DNA from: Variovorax sp. Sphag1AA
GTDB taxonomy: Bacteria > Pseudomonadota > Gammaproteobacteria > Burkholderiales > Burkholderiaceae_C
Assembly: GCF_014192575.1 (NCBI RefSeq)
Contig: NZ_JACHYC010000006.1
Coordinates: 602,728 to 666,727 of the forward strand
Length of the DNA stretch: 64,000 nucleotides
Direction of reading: 5' to 3'
Shown here piece by piece: positions 1 through 9,181 of this stretch. Position 1 is the first letter of the stretch. Every line of letters begins with the position of its first letter. The position numbers were made by a program, and so were the translations under genes. The notes beneath the pieces are model-generated. The model did not search any database, was not told the origin of the DNA, and saw only the letters and a program-made list of their open reading frames with translations.

Positions 1-546
1 GATGTAGCGCGACATGCGGTGCAGCATCAGCAGCGCCGCATCCGCATCGGGGCAGCCGACGTGCACGTGCTGGCCGAAGATGGTGAACTGCTTCGAGAGA
101 TAGCCGTAGAGCTCCGACAGCTCGCGGAAGCGCGGCTTGTCGTAGATGCGCCGCTCATGCCACTGCTGGAAGGCATGCGTGCCGCCACCGACCACCGCAA
201 TGTTGAGCTTGTCCGCATTGCGCACCAGCGCATCGCGAATCGGCGTGAGTTGCTCGAGCACGTCCTGCGCGGAATGGCACACGCCGGTCGAGATCTCGAT
301 CATGCTCGACGTCATCTCCGGCACCACGCTGCCGGGCAGCGGCGTCTGCGCCATGAGGCGCAGCATGTCCTCGGCATAGGGCGTGAGATCGTAGTCGTGC
401 GTGTTGACCAGTTGCAGCTCGACTTCGACGCCGAGCGAAAGCGCAACCGACTTGTTGAAGCGCTCCATGTGCACCACGCGCCGATCCGGCGAGTTGGCCA
501 TGTCGTCAGCGTTCGAGGGTGGCGGAGGCGGCGTACGGAGGCTCAT
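1..546 (-). CDS. YbdK-type carboxylate-amine ligase (glutamate-cysteine ligase 2 family), 3' part outside window
   Basis: The first 182 codons are visible; the gene runs off the left edge. The family joins an amino acid to an amine or amino acid using ATP, with weak gamma-glutamylcysteine synthetase activity in E. coli YbdK. After a proline-rich start, the protein shows the family landmarks LGVEVELQLV, EMTSSMIEISTGVC and FGQHVHVGCPD, which belong to the GCS2 active-site fold. The ATG at 546 overlaps the stop of the antiporter gene as ATGA, so the two are translationally coupled and antiporter-ligase is one transcript. The true substrate cannot be read from the sequence. The family call is secure; the missing C-terminus is only a window effect. 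Confidence 0.85.
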   Translation of the reverse strand, partial: MSLRTPPPPPSNADDMANSPDRRVVHMERFNKSVALSLGVEVELQLVNTHDYDLTPYAEDMLRLMAQTPLPGSVVPEMTSSMIEISTGVCHSAQDVLEQLTPIRDALVRNADKLNIAVVGGGTHAFQQWHERRIYDKPRFRELSELYGYLSKQFTIFGQHVHVGCPDADAALLMLHRMSRYI

Positions 547-1811
547 CGTTGCGTGTCCTCAGTGGCGCGGAAGGCTTCCGGAAACCAGGGTTTGGAACTC
601 TCTCCAGCGCCGTGGATGGCGATCGTCGCAATCACGGCGCCGAGCACTTCCATCAGCAGGATAGCCGGCAACGTGATCTGCGTGATCATCGCACCCAGAA
701 GCGGCGAGGCACTCACGAAAGCCGACGCGATCAGGAGGGCGATCGACGACAGCGGCGACATCGCGCAGCCCACCCAGAAGGCCTGCTTCCAGCTTGCGCC
801 GCTGCCCGGGTTGGCGATCGCCACGCCCGCGATCTTGGCGAAGGCGCGCACACCGATCATCGCGAGCACCACGCTCGCGATGGGCAGGCTCCAGTCGGCC
901 TGCGCGGCCACGGTGGAGACGAGGACGAACATCATCATCGTGATCAGCGTGGCTGCGGTGCCGAGCTGGCGTGGCCACGCCCATGGCTTGGGATTGAGCG
1001 CCTTGAGCAACACGCCACCGATGAGTGCGGCGAGCGGCGCGGAGCCGCCGAAATGCGCCGCCAGTGCCGCGCCCGCGGCGATGATCGCGAGCAGCAGGAT
1101 GGAGGTGTTCTCGCTCGTCGGGCTCATCACGCGCAGCGCGGAACGCAGCGACAACGCCATCAGCGCGCCCACCACGAACGACATGCCGAGCACCACCAGC
1201 ACCGGTTGCAGCTTCTGGATGAGTCCGAGCGGTGCATGCTCGATCAGACCAGCCTGCGCGTAGCCGAATGCCAGCGCATAGAAGGTATTGAGCGTTGCAA
1301 GCGTCATCGCGCGTTCGGTCACCGGGCCGGATGCGCGCGTGTCGATGATCACGCGCATCAGCACCGCAGGCGACGCGACGATCGCGATCAGTGCGATCGG
1401 ATTGGCCACGGGGTCGGGCACTTCGAGCCAGTGCAGAGTCCAGAACACGCCGAAGTAGGTCAGCGTCGATTCAAGGATGCTCTGCACCAGGATCATCGGG
1501 TTATGGCGAAACCAGCGCAGCGGCAGTCGCCCGCCGGCCTCGAACAGCACGATCGCCACGCCGAGTTCGACGAGAAACAGGCTGATGCCTTGCAGCGGCC
1601 AGATCGCGCCTTCAAAACCCGCAAAGCCCACCACTGTGCCGACCACCGAATAACCGATCACCTTCGGCATGCCGATGTAGCGCTGCACAAGATGACCCGC
1701 CGCCGCGGCGGCGGCCAGCAACAGCGCCCACAGCACAGTGGGGAGACCAGCCGAGGGTCGCACCCACTCAGCCCAGAAACCCAGCACATCGCTGGTAAAG
1801 AAAGAACTCAT
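543..1811 (-). CDS. CPA2-type cation/proton antiporter (KefB/Na+-H+ exchanger family)
   Basis: A 422-residue inner-membrane protein with about 12 hydrophobic segments spread along its whole length, as in the CPA2 monovalent cation:proton antiporters. It has the short KefB-like membrane domain but no C-terminal RCK/TrkA_N nucleotide-binding domain, so it is a minimal exchanger rather than a full Kef system. The segment LFLVELGVAIVLFEAGGRL is the characteristic family signature near TM4. Substrate (K+ or Na+) is inferred only. It is the upstream partner of the YbdK-type gene (ATGA overlap). The family call is firm, the ion is not. Confidence 0.85.
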   Translation of the reverse strand: MSSFFTSDVLGFWAEWVRPSAGLPTVLWALLLAAAAAAGHLVQRYIGMPKVIGYSVVGTVVGFAGFEGAIWPLQGISLFLVELGVAIVLFEAGGRLPLRWFRHNPMILVQSILESTLTYFGVFWTLHWLEVPDPVANPIALIAIVASPAVLMRVIIDTRASGPVTERAMTLATLNTFYALAFGYAQAGLIEHAPLGLIQKLQPVLVVLGMSFVVGALMALSLRSALRVMSPTSENTSILLLAIIAAGAALAAHFGGSAPLAALIGGVLLKALNPKPWAWPRQLGTAATLITMMMFVLVSTVAAQADWSLPIASVVLAMIGVRAFAKIAGVAIANPGSGASWKQAFWVGCAMSPLSSIALLIASAFVSASPLLGAMITQITLPAILLMEVLGAVIATIAIHGAGESSKPWFPEAFRATEDTQR

Positions 1812-1860
1812 TCAATACTCCGCCGCGCTAGCGCACGGCCATGAATCAGATGCAGCCCAG

Positions 1861-1953
1861 CCCAAGGCACCCGCGGAACCGGCTCCGCCGGGCCGCCGGG
1901 TGCGCCCCCTCGAGGGGGGTGCAGAGCCACACGAAGTGGGCGAGGCTGGGGGG
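1861..1953 (-). repeat. Dispersed palindromic intergenic element, copy 1
   Basis: Read on the minus strand this stretch begins two bases after the apaG stop codon. It matches the segments at 13411-13504 and 55861-55951 almost base for base. It contains three potential stem-loops: a small CAC-TTC-GTG hairpin, a central CCCCCTCGAGGGGG palindrome, and a GC-rich stem around GGCGGAGCCGGTTCCGC. No T-run follows, so it is not a classical intrinsic terminator. Confidence 0.8.
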
Positions 1954-1955
1954 CC

Positions 1956-2354
1956 TCAATGAAGTACGCGCGAGGAAGGAATGCCTCCACCCGCATCGGC
2001 TTCGAGAACGAACATGGGAATGGGCACGTCGAAGCGCTCCGCCCGTTCCGTCACGATGAAAAAGCTTCCGCGCATCGTACCGGTCGATGCCTGCAGCCGG
2101 CAGCCGCTGGTGTAGTGGAAGGTCTCGCCGGGCGCGAGCAGCGGCTGCTGCCCGATCACGCCGAGGCCAGCGACTTCCTGCGTGTGCCCTGCGGCGTCCT
2201 GGATGAACCAATGGCGTGCAATGACCTGCGCGGCCCGATCACCGTTGTTTGTAATCGTCACTGCGTAAGCAAAGGTGAACACGCCGTCTTCAGGCGAAGA
2301 CTGGTCGGGCAGAAATCGGGGTTCGACCTGCACGGTCATCGGGAAGCTGGACAT
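1956..2354 (-). CDS. apaG: ApaG protein (Co2+/Mg2+ efflux-associated, FN3-like fold)
   Basis: A 132-residue single-domain protein with the ApaG signature: FAYAVTITNNGD, ARHWFIQDAAG and PLLAPGETFHYTSGC. ApaG was named from an operon with diadenosine tetraphosphatase, and its exact biochemical role is unsettled. The start at 2354 is preceded by AGGA with 8-nt spacing; a second ATG five codons later is possible. It is divergent from rpe with only 36 bp between starts, an arrangement seen in many Burkholderiales, so the promoters must overlap. Its stop is followed immediately by the dispersed repeat. The length is normal for the family. Confidence 0.93.
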   Translation of the reverse strand: MSSFPMTVQVEPRFLPDQSSPEDGVFTFAYAVTITNNGDRAAQVIARHWFIQDAAGHTQEVAGLGVIGQQPLLAPGETFHYTSGCRLQASTGTMRGSFFIVTERAERFDVPIPMFVLEADAGGGIPSSRVLH

Positions 2355-2390
2355 CCCGGCGATCCTACATCGCTGCGACAATTCGGCCCC

Positions 2391-3086
2391 ATGAGCAGCC
2401 CCTTCCGCATCGCCCCCTCCATTCTTTCGGCCGATTTCGCGCGCCTCGGCGCCGAAGTGAGCGACGTCATCGCTGCCGGTGCCGACTGGATTCATTTCGA
2501 CGTGATGGACAACCATTACGTGCCGAACCTGACCTTCGGCCCCATGGTCTGCCAGGCGCTCAAGCCGCATGCCAAGACGCCCGACGGCACGCCGGTGCCC
2601 ATCGACGTTCATCTGATGATCCAGCCCGTCGACGCGCTCGCCGCGGCCTTCGCGCAGGCCGGTGCCGACTACATCAGCTTTCACCCCGATGCCTCTCCGC
2701 ACATGCACCGCAGCATCCAGGCGATCAAGGCCGCCGGCTGCAAGGCGGGGCTGGTGTTCAACCCCGGCGCAGGGCTCGAGGCACTCGACTGGGTGATCGA
2801 CGACATCGACCTGATCCTCATCATGAGCGTGAACCCCGGTTTCGGCGGCCAGAGCTTCATCGACTCCGCGCTGCGCAAGATCGAACTCGCGCGCAAGCGC
2901 ATCGAACAGACTGGCCGCGACATCCGCCTGGAAGTCGATGGCGGCATCAAGACGGACAACATCGCACGCGTGGCGAGTGCCGGCGCCGACACCTTCGTGG
3001 CCGGCAGCGCGATCTTCAACGCCAAGGACTACAAGAGCGTGATCGACGCGATGCGCGATCAACTCAGCGCGTCGGTCAAGGCTTGA
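2391..3086 (+). CDS. rpe: Ribulose-phosphate 3-epimerase
   Basis: A 231-residue TIM-barrel enzyme interconverting D-ribulose 5-phosphate and D-xylulose 5-phosphate in the pentose phosphate and Calvin pathways, in the cytoplasm. Family motifs are intact: IAPSILSADFARLG at the start, IHFDVMDNHYVPNLTFGP with the metal-binding His and Asp, VHLMI, MSVNPGFGGQSF, and LEVDGGI with the catalytic Asp. The ATG lies 36 bp from the divergent apaG start. Its 3' end overlaps the opposing small gene by 11 bp. In related bacteria gph and trpE usually follow directly; here they lie 53 kb away. Confidence 0.97.
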   Translation: MSSPFRIAPSILSADFARLGAEVSDVIAAGADWIHFDVMDNHYVPNLTFGPMVCQALKPHAKTPDGTPVPIDVHLMIQPVDALAAAFAQAGADYISFHPDASPHMHRSIQAIKAAGCKAGLVFNPGAGLEALDWVIDDIDLILIMSVNPGFGGQSFIDSALRKIELARKRIEQTGRDIRLEVDGGIKTDNIARVASAGADTFVAGSAIFNAKDYKSVIDAMRDQLSASVKA

Positions 3087-3336
3087 CCTTCTTGTTGTAG
3101 ACCTCGTCGGCAACCGGCCCGCGGTCGGTGTCGACCAGCCCGCGCTCGACGTCGTCCAAGGCCTGGCGTCCGACGCGCGGCGGCTTGCCTTCCGGCGTCT
3201 GCTGGCTGTCGGAAGACTGGTCATGCTCATGCGGCAGCCGCGGCGCCGATTCGCCGCCCTGCTCCACCTTGGTCTTGCCGCCGCCCGCGTCCTTGAGGGC
3301 GTCGGACTTCGCCGGATCATCCTTGCGGGTGGCCAT
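3076..3336 (-). CDS. Small hydrophilic protein of unknown function
   Basis: An 86-residue, strongly charged protein without membrane segments or cysteines. It starts MATRKDDPAKSDALKDAGGG and is rich in Asp, Lys, Gly and Pro, so it is probably largely disordered. No domain is recognised. It is accepted as real because the start is preceded by a strong AAGGAG site 7 nt upstream and because the composition differs from an antisense shadow. It converges on rpe, overlapping its last 11 bases. The motif GTCCTAC lies 54 bp upstream on the same strand (3391-3397), as it does before several stress and signalling genes in this window. A stress-related role is only inference. Confidence 0.7.
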   Translation of the reverse strand: MATRKDDPAKSDALKDAGGGKTKVEQGGESAPRLPHEHDQSSDSQQTPEGKPPRVGRQALDDVERGLVDTDRGPVADEVYNKKVKP

Positions 3337-3429
3337 GAGATTGCTCCTTTTTCATGGCTTCGTTTGTCGCACGCCATGGCGGGAAACACGGTAGGACCGG
3401 CCTTCGCTGCCCTGTAGGATGGCTGGCCC

Positions 3430-4428
3430 ATGACCGCCTCGACTGCAGCACTCACCGCCAACGACACGCTCCGAATCCACGGCTACGCCGCGCTCGAGCC
3501 CGGGCCGAGGTTCGTCGTGCTTGGCGGGGTGCACGGCGATGAAACCTGCGGCACGGCGGGCATCGAACGCGCAGTTGCGGAATTCGATGCGGGCAGCCTG
3601 CGCTTGCTGCGCGGTCAGCTCACGATGGTTCCCGTTGCAAATCCCCTCGCGAGGCGGCGCGGCTTTCGCGAGGGCGAACGCAATCTCAACCGGCTCTTCG
3701 AGCCCACCGCACCTGGCCAGGCGCCTGCGGACTACGAAGCCCGCATCACCGATCTCCTGTGCCCGCTGCTCGACCGGCACGAGGTTCTGCTCGACCTGCA
3801 TTCGTTCCAGAGCGCGGGCGAGGCTTTCGCGATGATCGGCCCGCGCGACAACACCGGCACCCTGGAGCCTTTCGCGCGTGCGTTCGAAGAAGGCCAACTC
3901 GCACTGCATTTGCGTACGCCGCGAGTGGTCGAAGGATGGCTCGACATCTATGCCGCAGGTGTCGCGCAACGCGCGGGCGGGAAGCCGGTCGATCCCATGG
4001 AAGTGGCTTTCGGCAAGGGCACCAACGAATACATGCGAAGCCGCGGCGGCTACGGCGTCACGCTCGAATGCGGGCAGCACGAAGATCCAGCCGCACCCGG
4101 CGTGGCCTACGAGGCGATCCTTTCGGCGCTGCGCCTGCTCGGCATGATCGCGCCGGAACCGGGTGCGATGCCGCCACCGAAGCCTTCGTTGCTGCGTCTG
4201 GTCAGCGTGGTCGATCGCTTGCACGAGGAAGATCAGTTCGTGCGCGAATGGGCCACCTTCGACCCGGTATCGCGCGGCGATCCGATCGCAGTGCGCGAGG
4301 ACGGTAGCGTGCTCCACGCTGAGCGCGATGGGTTCATCGTGTTCCCGAACGCGGAAGCCCTGCCGGGGACGGAGTGGTTCTACTTCGCGGTGACCAGTGA
4401 CCGCGACCTGATGGGGCGGCCTGGTTAG
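3430..4428 (+). CDS. Succinylglutamate desuccinylase/aspartoacylase family zinc hydrolase
   Basis: A 332-residue M14-like metallohydrolase. GGVHGDETCG near residue 37 carries the zinc-binding His and Glu, and VLLDLHSFQSAGEAF supplies the third zinc ligand. The family removes acyl groups from N-acylated amino acids such as succinylglutamate or N-acetylaspartate; a second M14 protein lies at 28820-29860. The substrate here is not determined. The ATG has AGGATGG upstream. The stop overlaps the convergent paaY stop by 4 bp. Position beside paaY may be coincidental, since it is transcribed separately from the paa genes. Confidence 0.8.
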   Translation: MTASTAALTANDTLRIHGYAALEPGPRFVVLGGVHGDETCGTAGIERAVAEFDAGSLRLLRGQLTMVPVANPLARRRGFREGERNLNRLFEPTAPGQAPADYEARITDLLCPLLDRHEVLLDLHSFQSAGEAFAMIGPRDNTGTLEPFARAFEEGQLALHLRTPRVVEGWLDIYAAGVAQRAGGKPVDPMEVAFGKGTNEYMRSRGGYGVTLECGQHEDPAAPGVAYEAILSALRLLGMIAPEPGAMPPPKPSLLRLVSVVDRLHEEDQFVREWATFDPVSRGDPIAVREDGSVLHAERDGFIVFPNAEALPGTEWFYFAVTSDRDLMGRPG

Positions 4429-5027
4429 CCGCGCTTCGTCGCGATCAGCGGCTTCACGTCCGGCGCCTGCACGCGCGGCCGGTTGGCCTCGACGGCCGGG
4501 AGCGCCTGCACTTCCTTCATGCTCGCGAGGCTGCGCTTCGTGAGGTCCTGGTAGGTCTTCGTGCCTTCGAGCTTCCAGGCGACCTCCTGATCGGTCAGCT
4601 CGCGGAGCACCTTGGCGGGGATGCCTGCGGCAAGCGAACGCGGCGGGATCTGCTTGCCCGCAGGCACGAAGGCGCAGGCCGCGAGGATCGATGCTTCGCC
4701 CACTTCGGCTTCGTCCATGACGACCGCGTTCATGCCGACCAGCGCATTGCGCCGCACGATGCAGCTATGCAGCACCGCGCCATGGCCGATGTGGCCGTTT
4801 TCCTCGACCACCGTGTCTTGCGCAGGAAAGCCGTGGATCACGCAGGTGTCCTGCAGGTTGGAGCCGCGTTTCAGCTCGATGCGGCCGAAGTCGCCGCGCA
4901 GAACAGCGCAGGGGCCGACGTAGCAGTCGGGGCCGACGATCACGTCGCCGATCAGCACGGCGGTGGGGTGCACGTAGGCGCTCGGGTCGATGACCGGCAC
5001 CACGCCTTCGATGGAATAGCAGGGCAA
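4425..5027 (-). CDS. paaY: PaaY, gamma-class carbonic anhydrase-like thioesterase of phenylacetate catabolism
   Basis: A 200-residue left-handed beta-helix (hexapeptide repeat) protein. It contains VIDPSAYVHPTAVLIGDVIVG, the metal-ligand region DTCVIHGFP, and ENGHIGHGAVLHSC. PaaY hydrolyses stray CoA thioesters, notably the ring-epoxide side product, and so protects the phenylacetate pathway. The start is placed at TTG 5027: AGGAGA lies 6 nt upstream, and the protein then begins LPCYSIEG as the family does, although an ATG exists 63 bp further upstream. It is divergent from paaG, and the 186-bp gap holds two promoter-like elements and a palindromic operator, so both directions are probably repressed together. 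Confidence 0.9.
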   Translation of the reverse strand: MPCYSIEGVVPVIDPSAYVHPTAVLIGDVIVGPDCYVGPCAVLRGDFGRIELKRGSNLQDTCVIHGFPAQDTVVEENGHIGHGAVLHSCIVRRNALVGMNAVVMDEAEVGEASILAACAFVPAGKQIPPRSLAAGIPAKVLRELTDQEVAWKLEGTKTYQDLTKRSLASMKEVQALPAVEANRPRVQAPDVKPLIATKRG

Positions 5028-5097
5028 GGTTGTCTCCTGTTTCTGGGTCTGTTTCCGATGGTTTCTTGGCCGAGGGTTAACCCTGCACAAATTTGAC

Positions 5098-5127
5098 TTG
5101 CATCAGGATTGGTGTCGATCTTATGAT
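5098..5127 (+). promoter_or_regulatory. Candidate promoter of the paaG operon
   Basis: TTGCAT at 5098-5103 and TATGAT at 5122-5127, separated by 18 bp, resemble sigma-70 -35 and -10 hexamers. The palindrome at 5130-5143 follows at once and would cover the transcription start. Assigned by eye only. Confidence 0.5.
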
Positions 5128-5146
5128 TCACCGACCGGTCGGTCAA
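5118..5146 (-). promoter_or_regulatory. Candidate promoter of paaY
   Basis: On the minus strand TTGACC (5141-5146) and TAAGAT (5118-5123) are separated by exactly 17 bp. The -35 and spacer overlap the 14-bp palindrome at 5130-5143, so a bound repressor would block polymerase in both directions. Confidence 0.5.
5130..5143. promoter_or_regulatory. Palindromic operator, probable PaaR (TetR family) site
   Basis: ACCGACCGGTCGGT is a perfect 14-bp palindrome lying between the divergent paaY and paaG genes. Its size and symmetry suit a TetR-family dimer, and the only TetR gene in the window (11584) sits in the same cluster. I found no second copy in the window. The link to that regulator is inference. 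Confidence 0.7.
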
Positions 5147-5213
5147 CAATACTTTGACGCAGATCAACACCCGCCCGGCGCCCGAATCCCGTTCCCACGA
5201 CTGGAGACACAGC

Positions 5214-6014
5214 TTGTCCGATGCACTCGTCCTCGCGTCGCAGGACGGCCCGGTTCTGACGCTCACGCTCAACCGGCCCGCCGCGCTCAACAGTTTCAAC
5301 GGCGCCATGCATGAGCAGCTTCGCGCCGCGCTCGATGCGGCGGCAGCCAATGCCGCCGTCCGCTGCGTGATCCTCACCGGCGCCGGCCGCGGCTTCTGTG
5401 CCGGACAGGATCTGGCCGACCCGATGGTTGCCCCGTCGCCCGCCGGCGAGCCTCCCAAGGACCTGAGCCGCGCGATCGAGCTGCACTACACCCCGCTGGT
5501 CAAGCGCCTCAAGTCGATGCCGGTGCCGGTCATCGCCGCAGTCAACGGCGTCGCGGCCGGCGCGGGTGCGAACCTCGCGCTCAACTGCGACCTCGTGCTG
5601 GCCGCGCAATCTGCAAGCTTCATCCAGGCCTTCGCGAAGATCGGCCTCGTGCCCGACACCGGCGGCACCTGGCTGCTGCCGCGCATCGTCGGCCGTGCAC
5701 GCGCACTGGGCCTCGCGATGCTGGGCGACAAGCTCACCGCAGCCGAAGCCGAGCGCATCGGCCTCATCTGGAAGTGCGTCGAAGACACCGCCCTCGCTGA
5801 CGAAGCGCGCAAGCTCGCAGAGCGCCTCGCCGCCATGCCCGTCAAGGCACTGGCCGCCACCCGCGCCGCGATCGATGCCGCACAGCACTTCACGCTCGAC
5901 CAGGCGCTCGACCACGAAGCCGCACTGCAGGCTGAGCTGGGCCGGGCACACGACTACCTCGAAGGCGTCGCCGCATTCGGCGCGAAGCGCGCGCCCCAAT
6001 TCACCGACCGCTGA
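5214..6014 (+). CDS. paaG: PaaG, 1,2-epoxyphenylacetyl-CoA isomerase
   Basis: A crotonase-fold enzyme of 266 residues. In the phenylacetate pathway PaaG converts the ring epoxide into the oxepin-CoA. Oxyanion-hole segments are visible as GAGRGFCAGQDLADP and NGVAAGAGANLALNCDLVLA, followed by FAKIGLVPDTGGTW. I place the start at TTG 5214, preceded by GGAG 8 nt upstream and matching the family N-terminus. An earlier TTG at 5154 lies at the expected transcription start and has no ribosome site. It is the first gene of the plus-strand paa operon, 8 bp before paaI. Another crotonase could look similar, but the context strongly favours PaaG. Confidence 0.92.
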   Translation: MSDALVLASQDGPVLTLTLNRPAALNSFNGAMHEQLRAALDAAAANAAVRCVILTGAGRGFCAGQDLADPMVAPSPAGEPPKDLSRAIELHYTPLVKRLKSMPVPVIAAVNGVAAGAGANLALNCDLVLAAQSASFIQAFAKIGLVPDTGGTWLLPRIVGRARALGLAMLGDKLTAAEAERIGLIWKCVEDTALADEARKLAERLAAMPVKALAATRAAIDAAQHFTLDQALDHEAALQAELGRAHDYLEGVAAFGAKRAPQFTDR

Positions 6015-6022
6015 TCCATACG

Positions 6023-6463
6023 ATGACCACTGAACGCACTCCGCAGCAGATCGCCGACCTGGTCCGCGAACGCATGTTCGCCAACGACCGGGCCGCCAAG
6101 GGCCTCGGCATGGAAGTCACCGAAACCGTGCCCGGCAAGGCCACCGTCACCATGACCGTGCGCCAGAACATGCTCAACGGCCACGACATCTGCCACGGCG
6201 GCCTCATCACCACGCTCGCCGACACCGCCTTCGCCTACGCCTGCAACTCGTACAACGAACTCACCGTTGCATCCGGCTTCTCCGTAGACCTGATGGCGCC
6301 CGGGCGCGAAGGCGACGTGCTCACCGCGCGCGCGTTCGAAGTGTCGAAGGCCGGCCGTACCGGCGTCTACGACTGCGACATCACCAACCAGCGCAACGAG
6401 CGCATCGCGGTCTTCCGCGGTCGCTCCTACACCATCAAAGGCAAGCCGGCCGTCGCCGCGTGA
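6023..6463 (+). CDS. paaI: PaaI, hydroxyphenylacetyl-CoA thioesterase (hotdog fold)
   Basis: A 146-residue hotdog-fold acyl-CoA thioesterase. It hydrolyses phenylacetyl-CoA derivatives that block the pathway, releasing CoA. The family signature NMLNGHDICHGGLITTLADTAFAYA carries the catalytic Asn/Gly/Asp region, and AVFRGRSYTIKG closes the domain as in E. coli PaaI. It sits between paaG and paaK with short spacing, so it is co-transcribed. Length is typical of the family. Confidence 0.94.
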   Translation: MTTERTPQQIADLVRERMFANDRAAKGLGMEVTETVPGKATVTMTVRQNMLNGHDICHGGLITTLADTAFAYACNSYNELTVASGFSVDLMAPGREGDVLTARAFEVSKAGRTGVYDCDITNQRNERIAVFRGRSYTIKGKPAVAA

Positions 6464-6483
6464 GCTGCCCCAAGGAGACATAC

Positions 6484-7809
<1,326 letters not shown>

Positions 7810-7828
7810 ACCACTGAAAGGGATCGAT

Positions 7829-8839
7829 ATGTACACCCAAGCCATGGACACGATGGGCAAGGACGAGGGCGGCAAGAAGGCCGTGCGTTCCGCCGAGGAA
7901 ATGCAGCTCGAGCAGCGCTTCGACGCCCGCATCGATGCGGGCGATTTCATCGAGGCGAAGGACTGGATGCCCGACCACTACCGCAAGACGCTGGTGCGCC
8001 AGATCAGCCAGCACGCGCATTCCGAGATCGTCGGCATGCTGCCCGAGGGCAACTGGGTCACGCGTGCGCCGACGCTCAAGCGCAAGGCGATCCTGCTCGC
8101 GAAGATCCAGGACGAAGCCGGCCACGGGCTCTATCTCTACTCGGCCGCGGAAACGCTCGGTACGTCGCGCGACCAGATGCTCGACGCGCTGCACACCGGC
8201 CGCGCCAAGTACAGCTCGATCTTCAACTACCCCACGCTGACCTGGGCAGACATGGGCACCATCGGCTGGCTGGTCGATGGCGCGGCGATCATGAATCAGG
8301 TGCCGATCTGCCGCTGCTCGTACGCACCGTATGCGCGCGCCATGATCCGCATCTGTCGCGAAGAGAGCTTCCACCAGCGCCAGGGTTTCGAAGCGCTGCT
8401 CACCATGATGCAGAAGGGCACCGACGCGCAGAAGGCCATGGTGCAGGACGCGGTCAATCGCTGGTGGTGGCCGTCGATCATGATGTTCGGCCCGCCGGAC
8501 GACCAATCGCCCAACTCCGCGCAATCGATGCGCTGGGGCATCAAGCGCTTCACCAACGACGATCTGCGCGCCAAGTTCATCGACGCCACCATCGAACAGG
8601 CCAAGGTGCTCGGCGTCACGCTGCCCGACCCCGACCTGAAGTGGAACGAGGAACGCGAGCACTACGACCACGGAACGATCGACTGGAGCGAGTTCTGGCG
8701 CGTCGTCGGCGGCGACGGCCCGTGCAACCGCGAACGCCTCGGCGCGCGCGTCAAGGCATGGGACGACGGCGCGTGGGTGCGCGAAGCCGCGCTCGCCCAT
8801 GCCGCCAAGCGCGCCGAGCCCCAGCCCCTCGCTGCCTGA
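7829..8839 (+). CDS. paaA: PaaA, catalytic di-iron subunit of phenylacetyl-CoA epoxidase
   Basis: A 336-residue ferritin-like four-helix protein carrying the di-iron centre that inserts oxygen into the aromatic ring of phenylacetyl-CoA. Iron-ligand motifs are visible as LLAKIQDEAGHGLYLYSAAE and ICREESFHQRQGFEALL, both E-x2-H type. KYSSIFNYPTLTWADMG is a strongly conserved PaaA segment. It forms the catalytic core with PaaC, held together by PaaB, and receives electrons from PaaE. paaB follows after 23 bp. A near-identical length and order to other Burkholderiales makes the assignment safe. Confidence 0.97.
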   Translation: MYTQAMDTMGKDEGGKKAVRSAEEMQLEQRFDARIDAGDFIEAKDWMPDHYRKTLVRQISQHAHSEIVGMLPEGNWVTRAPTLKRKAILLAKIQDEAGHGLYLYSAAETLGTSRDQMLDALHTGRAKYSSIFNYPTLTWADMGTIGWLVDGAAIMNQVPICRCSYAPYARAMIRICREESFHQRQGFEALLTMMQKGTDAQKAMVQDAVNRWWWPSIMMFGPPDDQSPNSAQSMRWGIKRFTNDDLRAKFIDATIEQAKVLGVTLPDPDLKWNEEREHYDHGTIDWSEFWRVVGGDGPCNRERLGARVKAWDDGAWVREAALAHAAKRAEPQPLAA

Positions 8840-8862
8840 ACCACGATCCAAGGAATACGACC

Positions 8863-9171
8863 ATGAGCAACCCGAATCCGTCGAACACCTCCACTGAATG
8901 GCCGCTGTGGGAAGTCTTCGTCCGCAGCCGTTCCGGCCTCGACCACAAGCACTGCGGCAGCCTGCATGCCGCCGACCCGAAGATGGCCATCCAGATGGCC
9001 CGCGATGTCTACACCCGTCGCCAGGAAGGCACCAGCGTGTGGGTCGTGCGCTCCGACCAGATCGTCGCGAGCGACCCGGGCGACAAGGACATGTACTTCG
9101 ATCCGATGGAAGACAAGGTCTACCGTCACCCGACCTTCTACCAACTGCCGGGTTCGGTAGACCACATGTGA
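8863..9171 (+). CDS. paaB: PaaB, bridging subunit of phenylacetyl-CoA epoxidase
   Basis: A 102-residue protein containing WPLWEVFVRSRSGLDHKHCG and HAADPKMAIQMARDVYTRR, hallmarks of PaaB. It does not bind iron; it connects PaaAC heterodimers in the epoxidase complex. The ATG at 8863 follows AAGGAATACGACC. Upstream in-frame sequence is only a shadow of paaA. It sits directly between paaA and paaC, as in the standard paaABCDE order. Confidence 0.96.
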   Translation: MSNPNPSNTSTEWPLWEVFVRSRSGLDHKHCGSLHAADPKMAIQMARDVYTRRQEGTSVWVVRSDQIVASDPGDKDMYFDPMEDKVYRHPTFYQLPGSVDHM

Positions 9172-9181
9172 GGTGAGCGAG

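Noticed and set aside
519..1844. A 441-codon plus-strand frame opposite the antiporter
   Set aside because: It is rich in His, Arg and Gln without any motif, while the minus strand gives a clear membrane transporter.
5154..5213. A 20-residue N-terminal extension of PaaG from an earlier TTG
   Set aside because: It lies at or next to the predicted transcription start, has no ribosome site, and is not a crotonase sequence.
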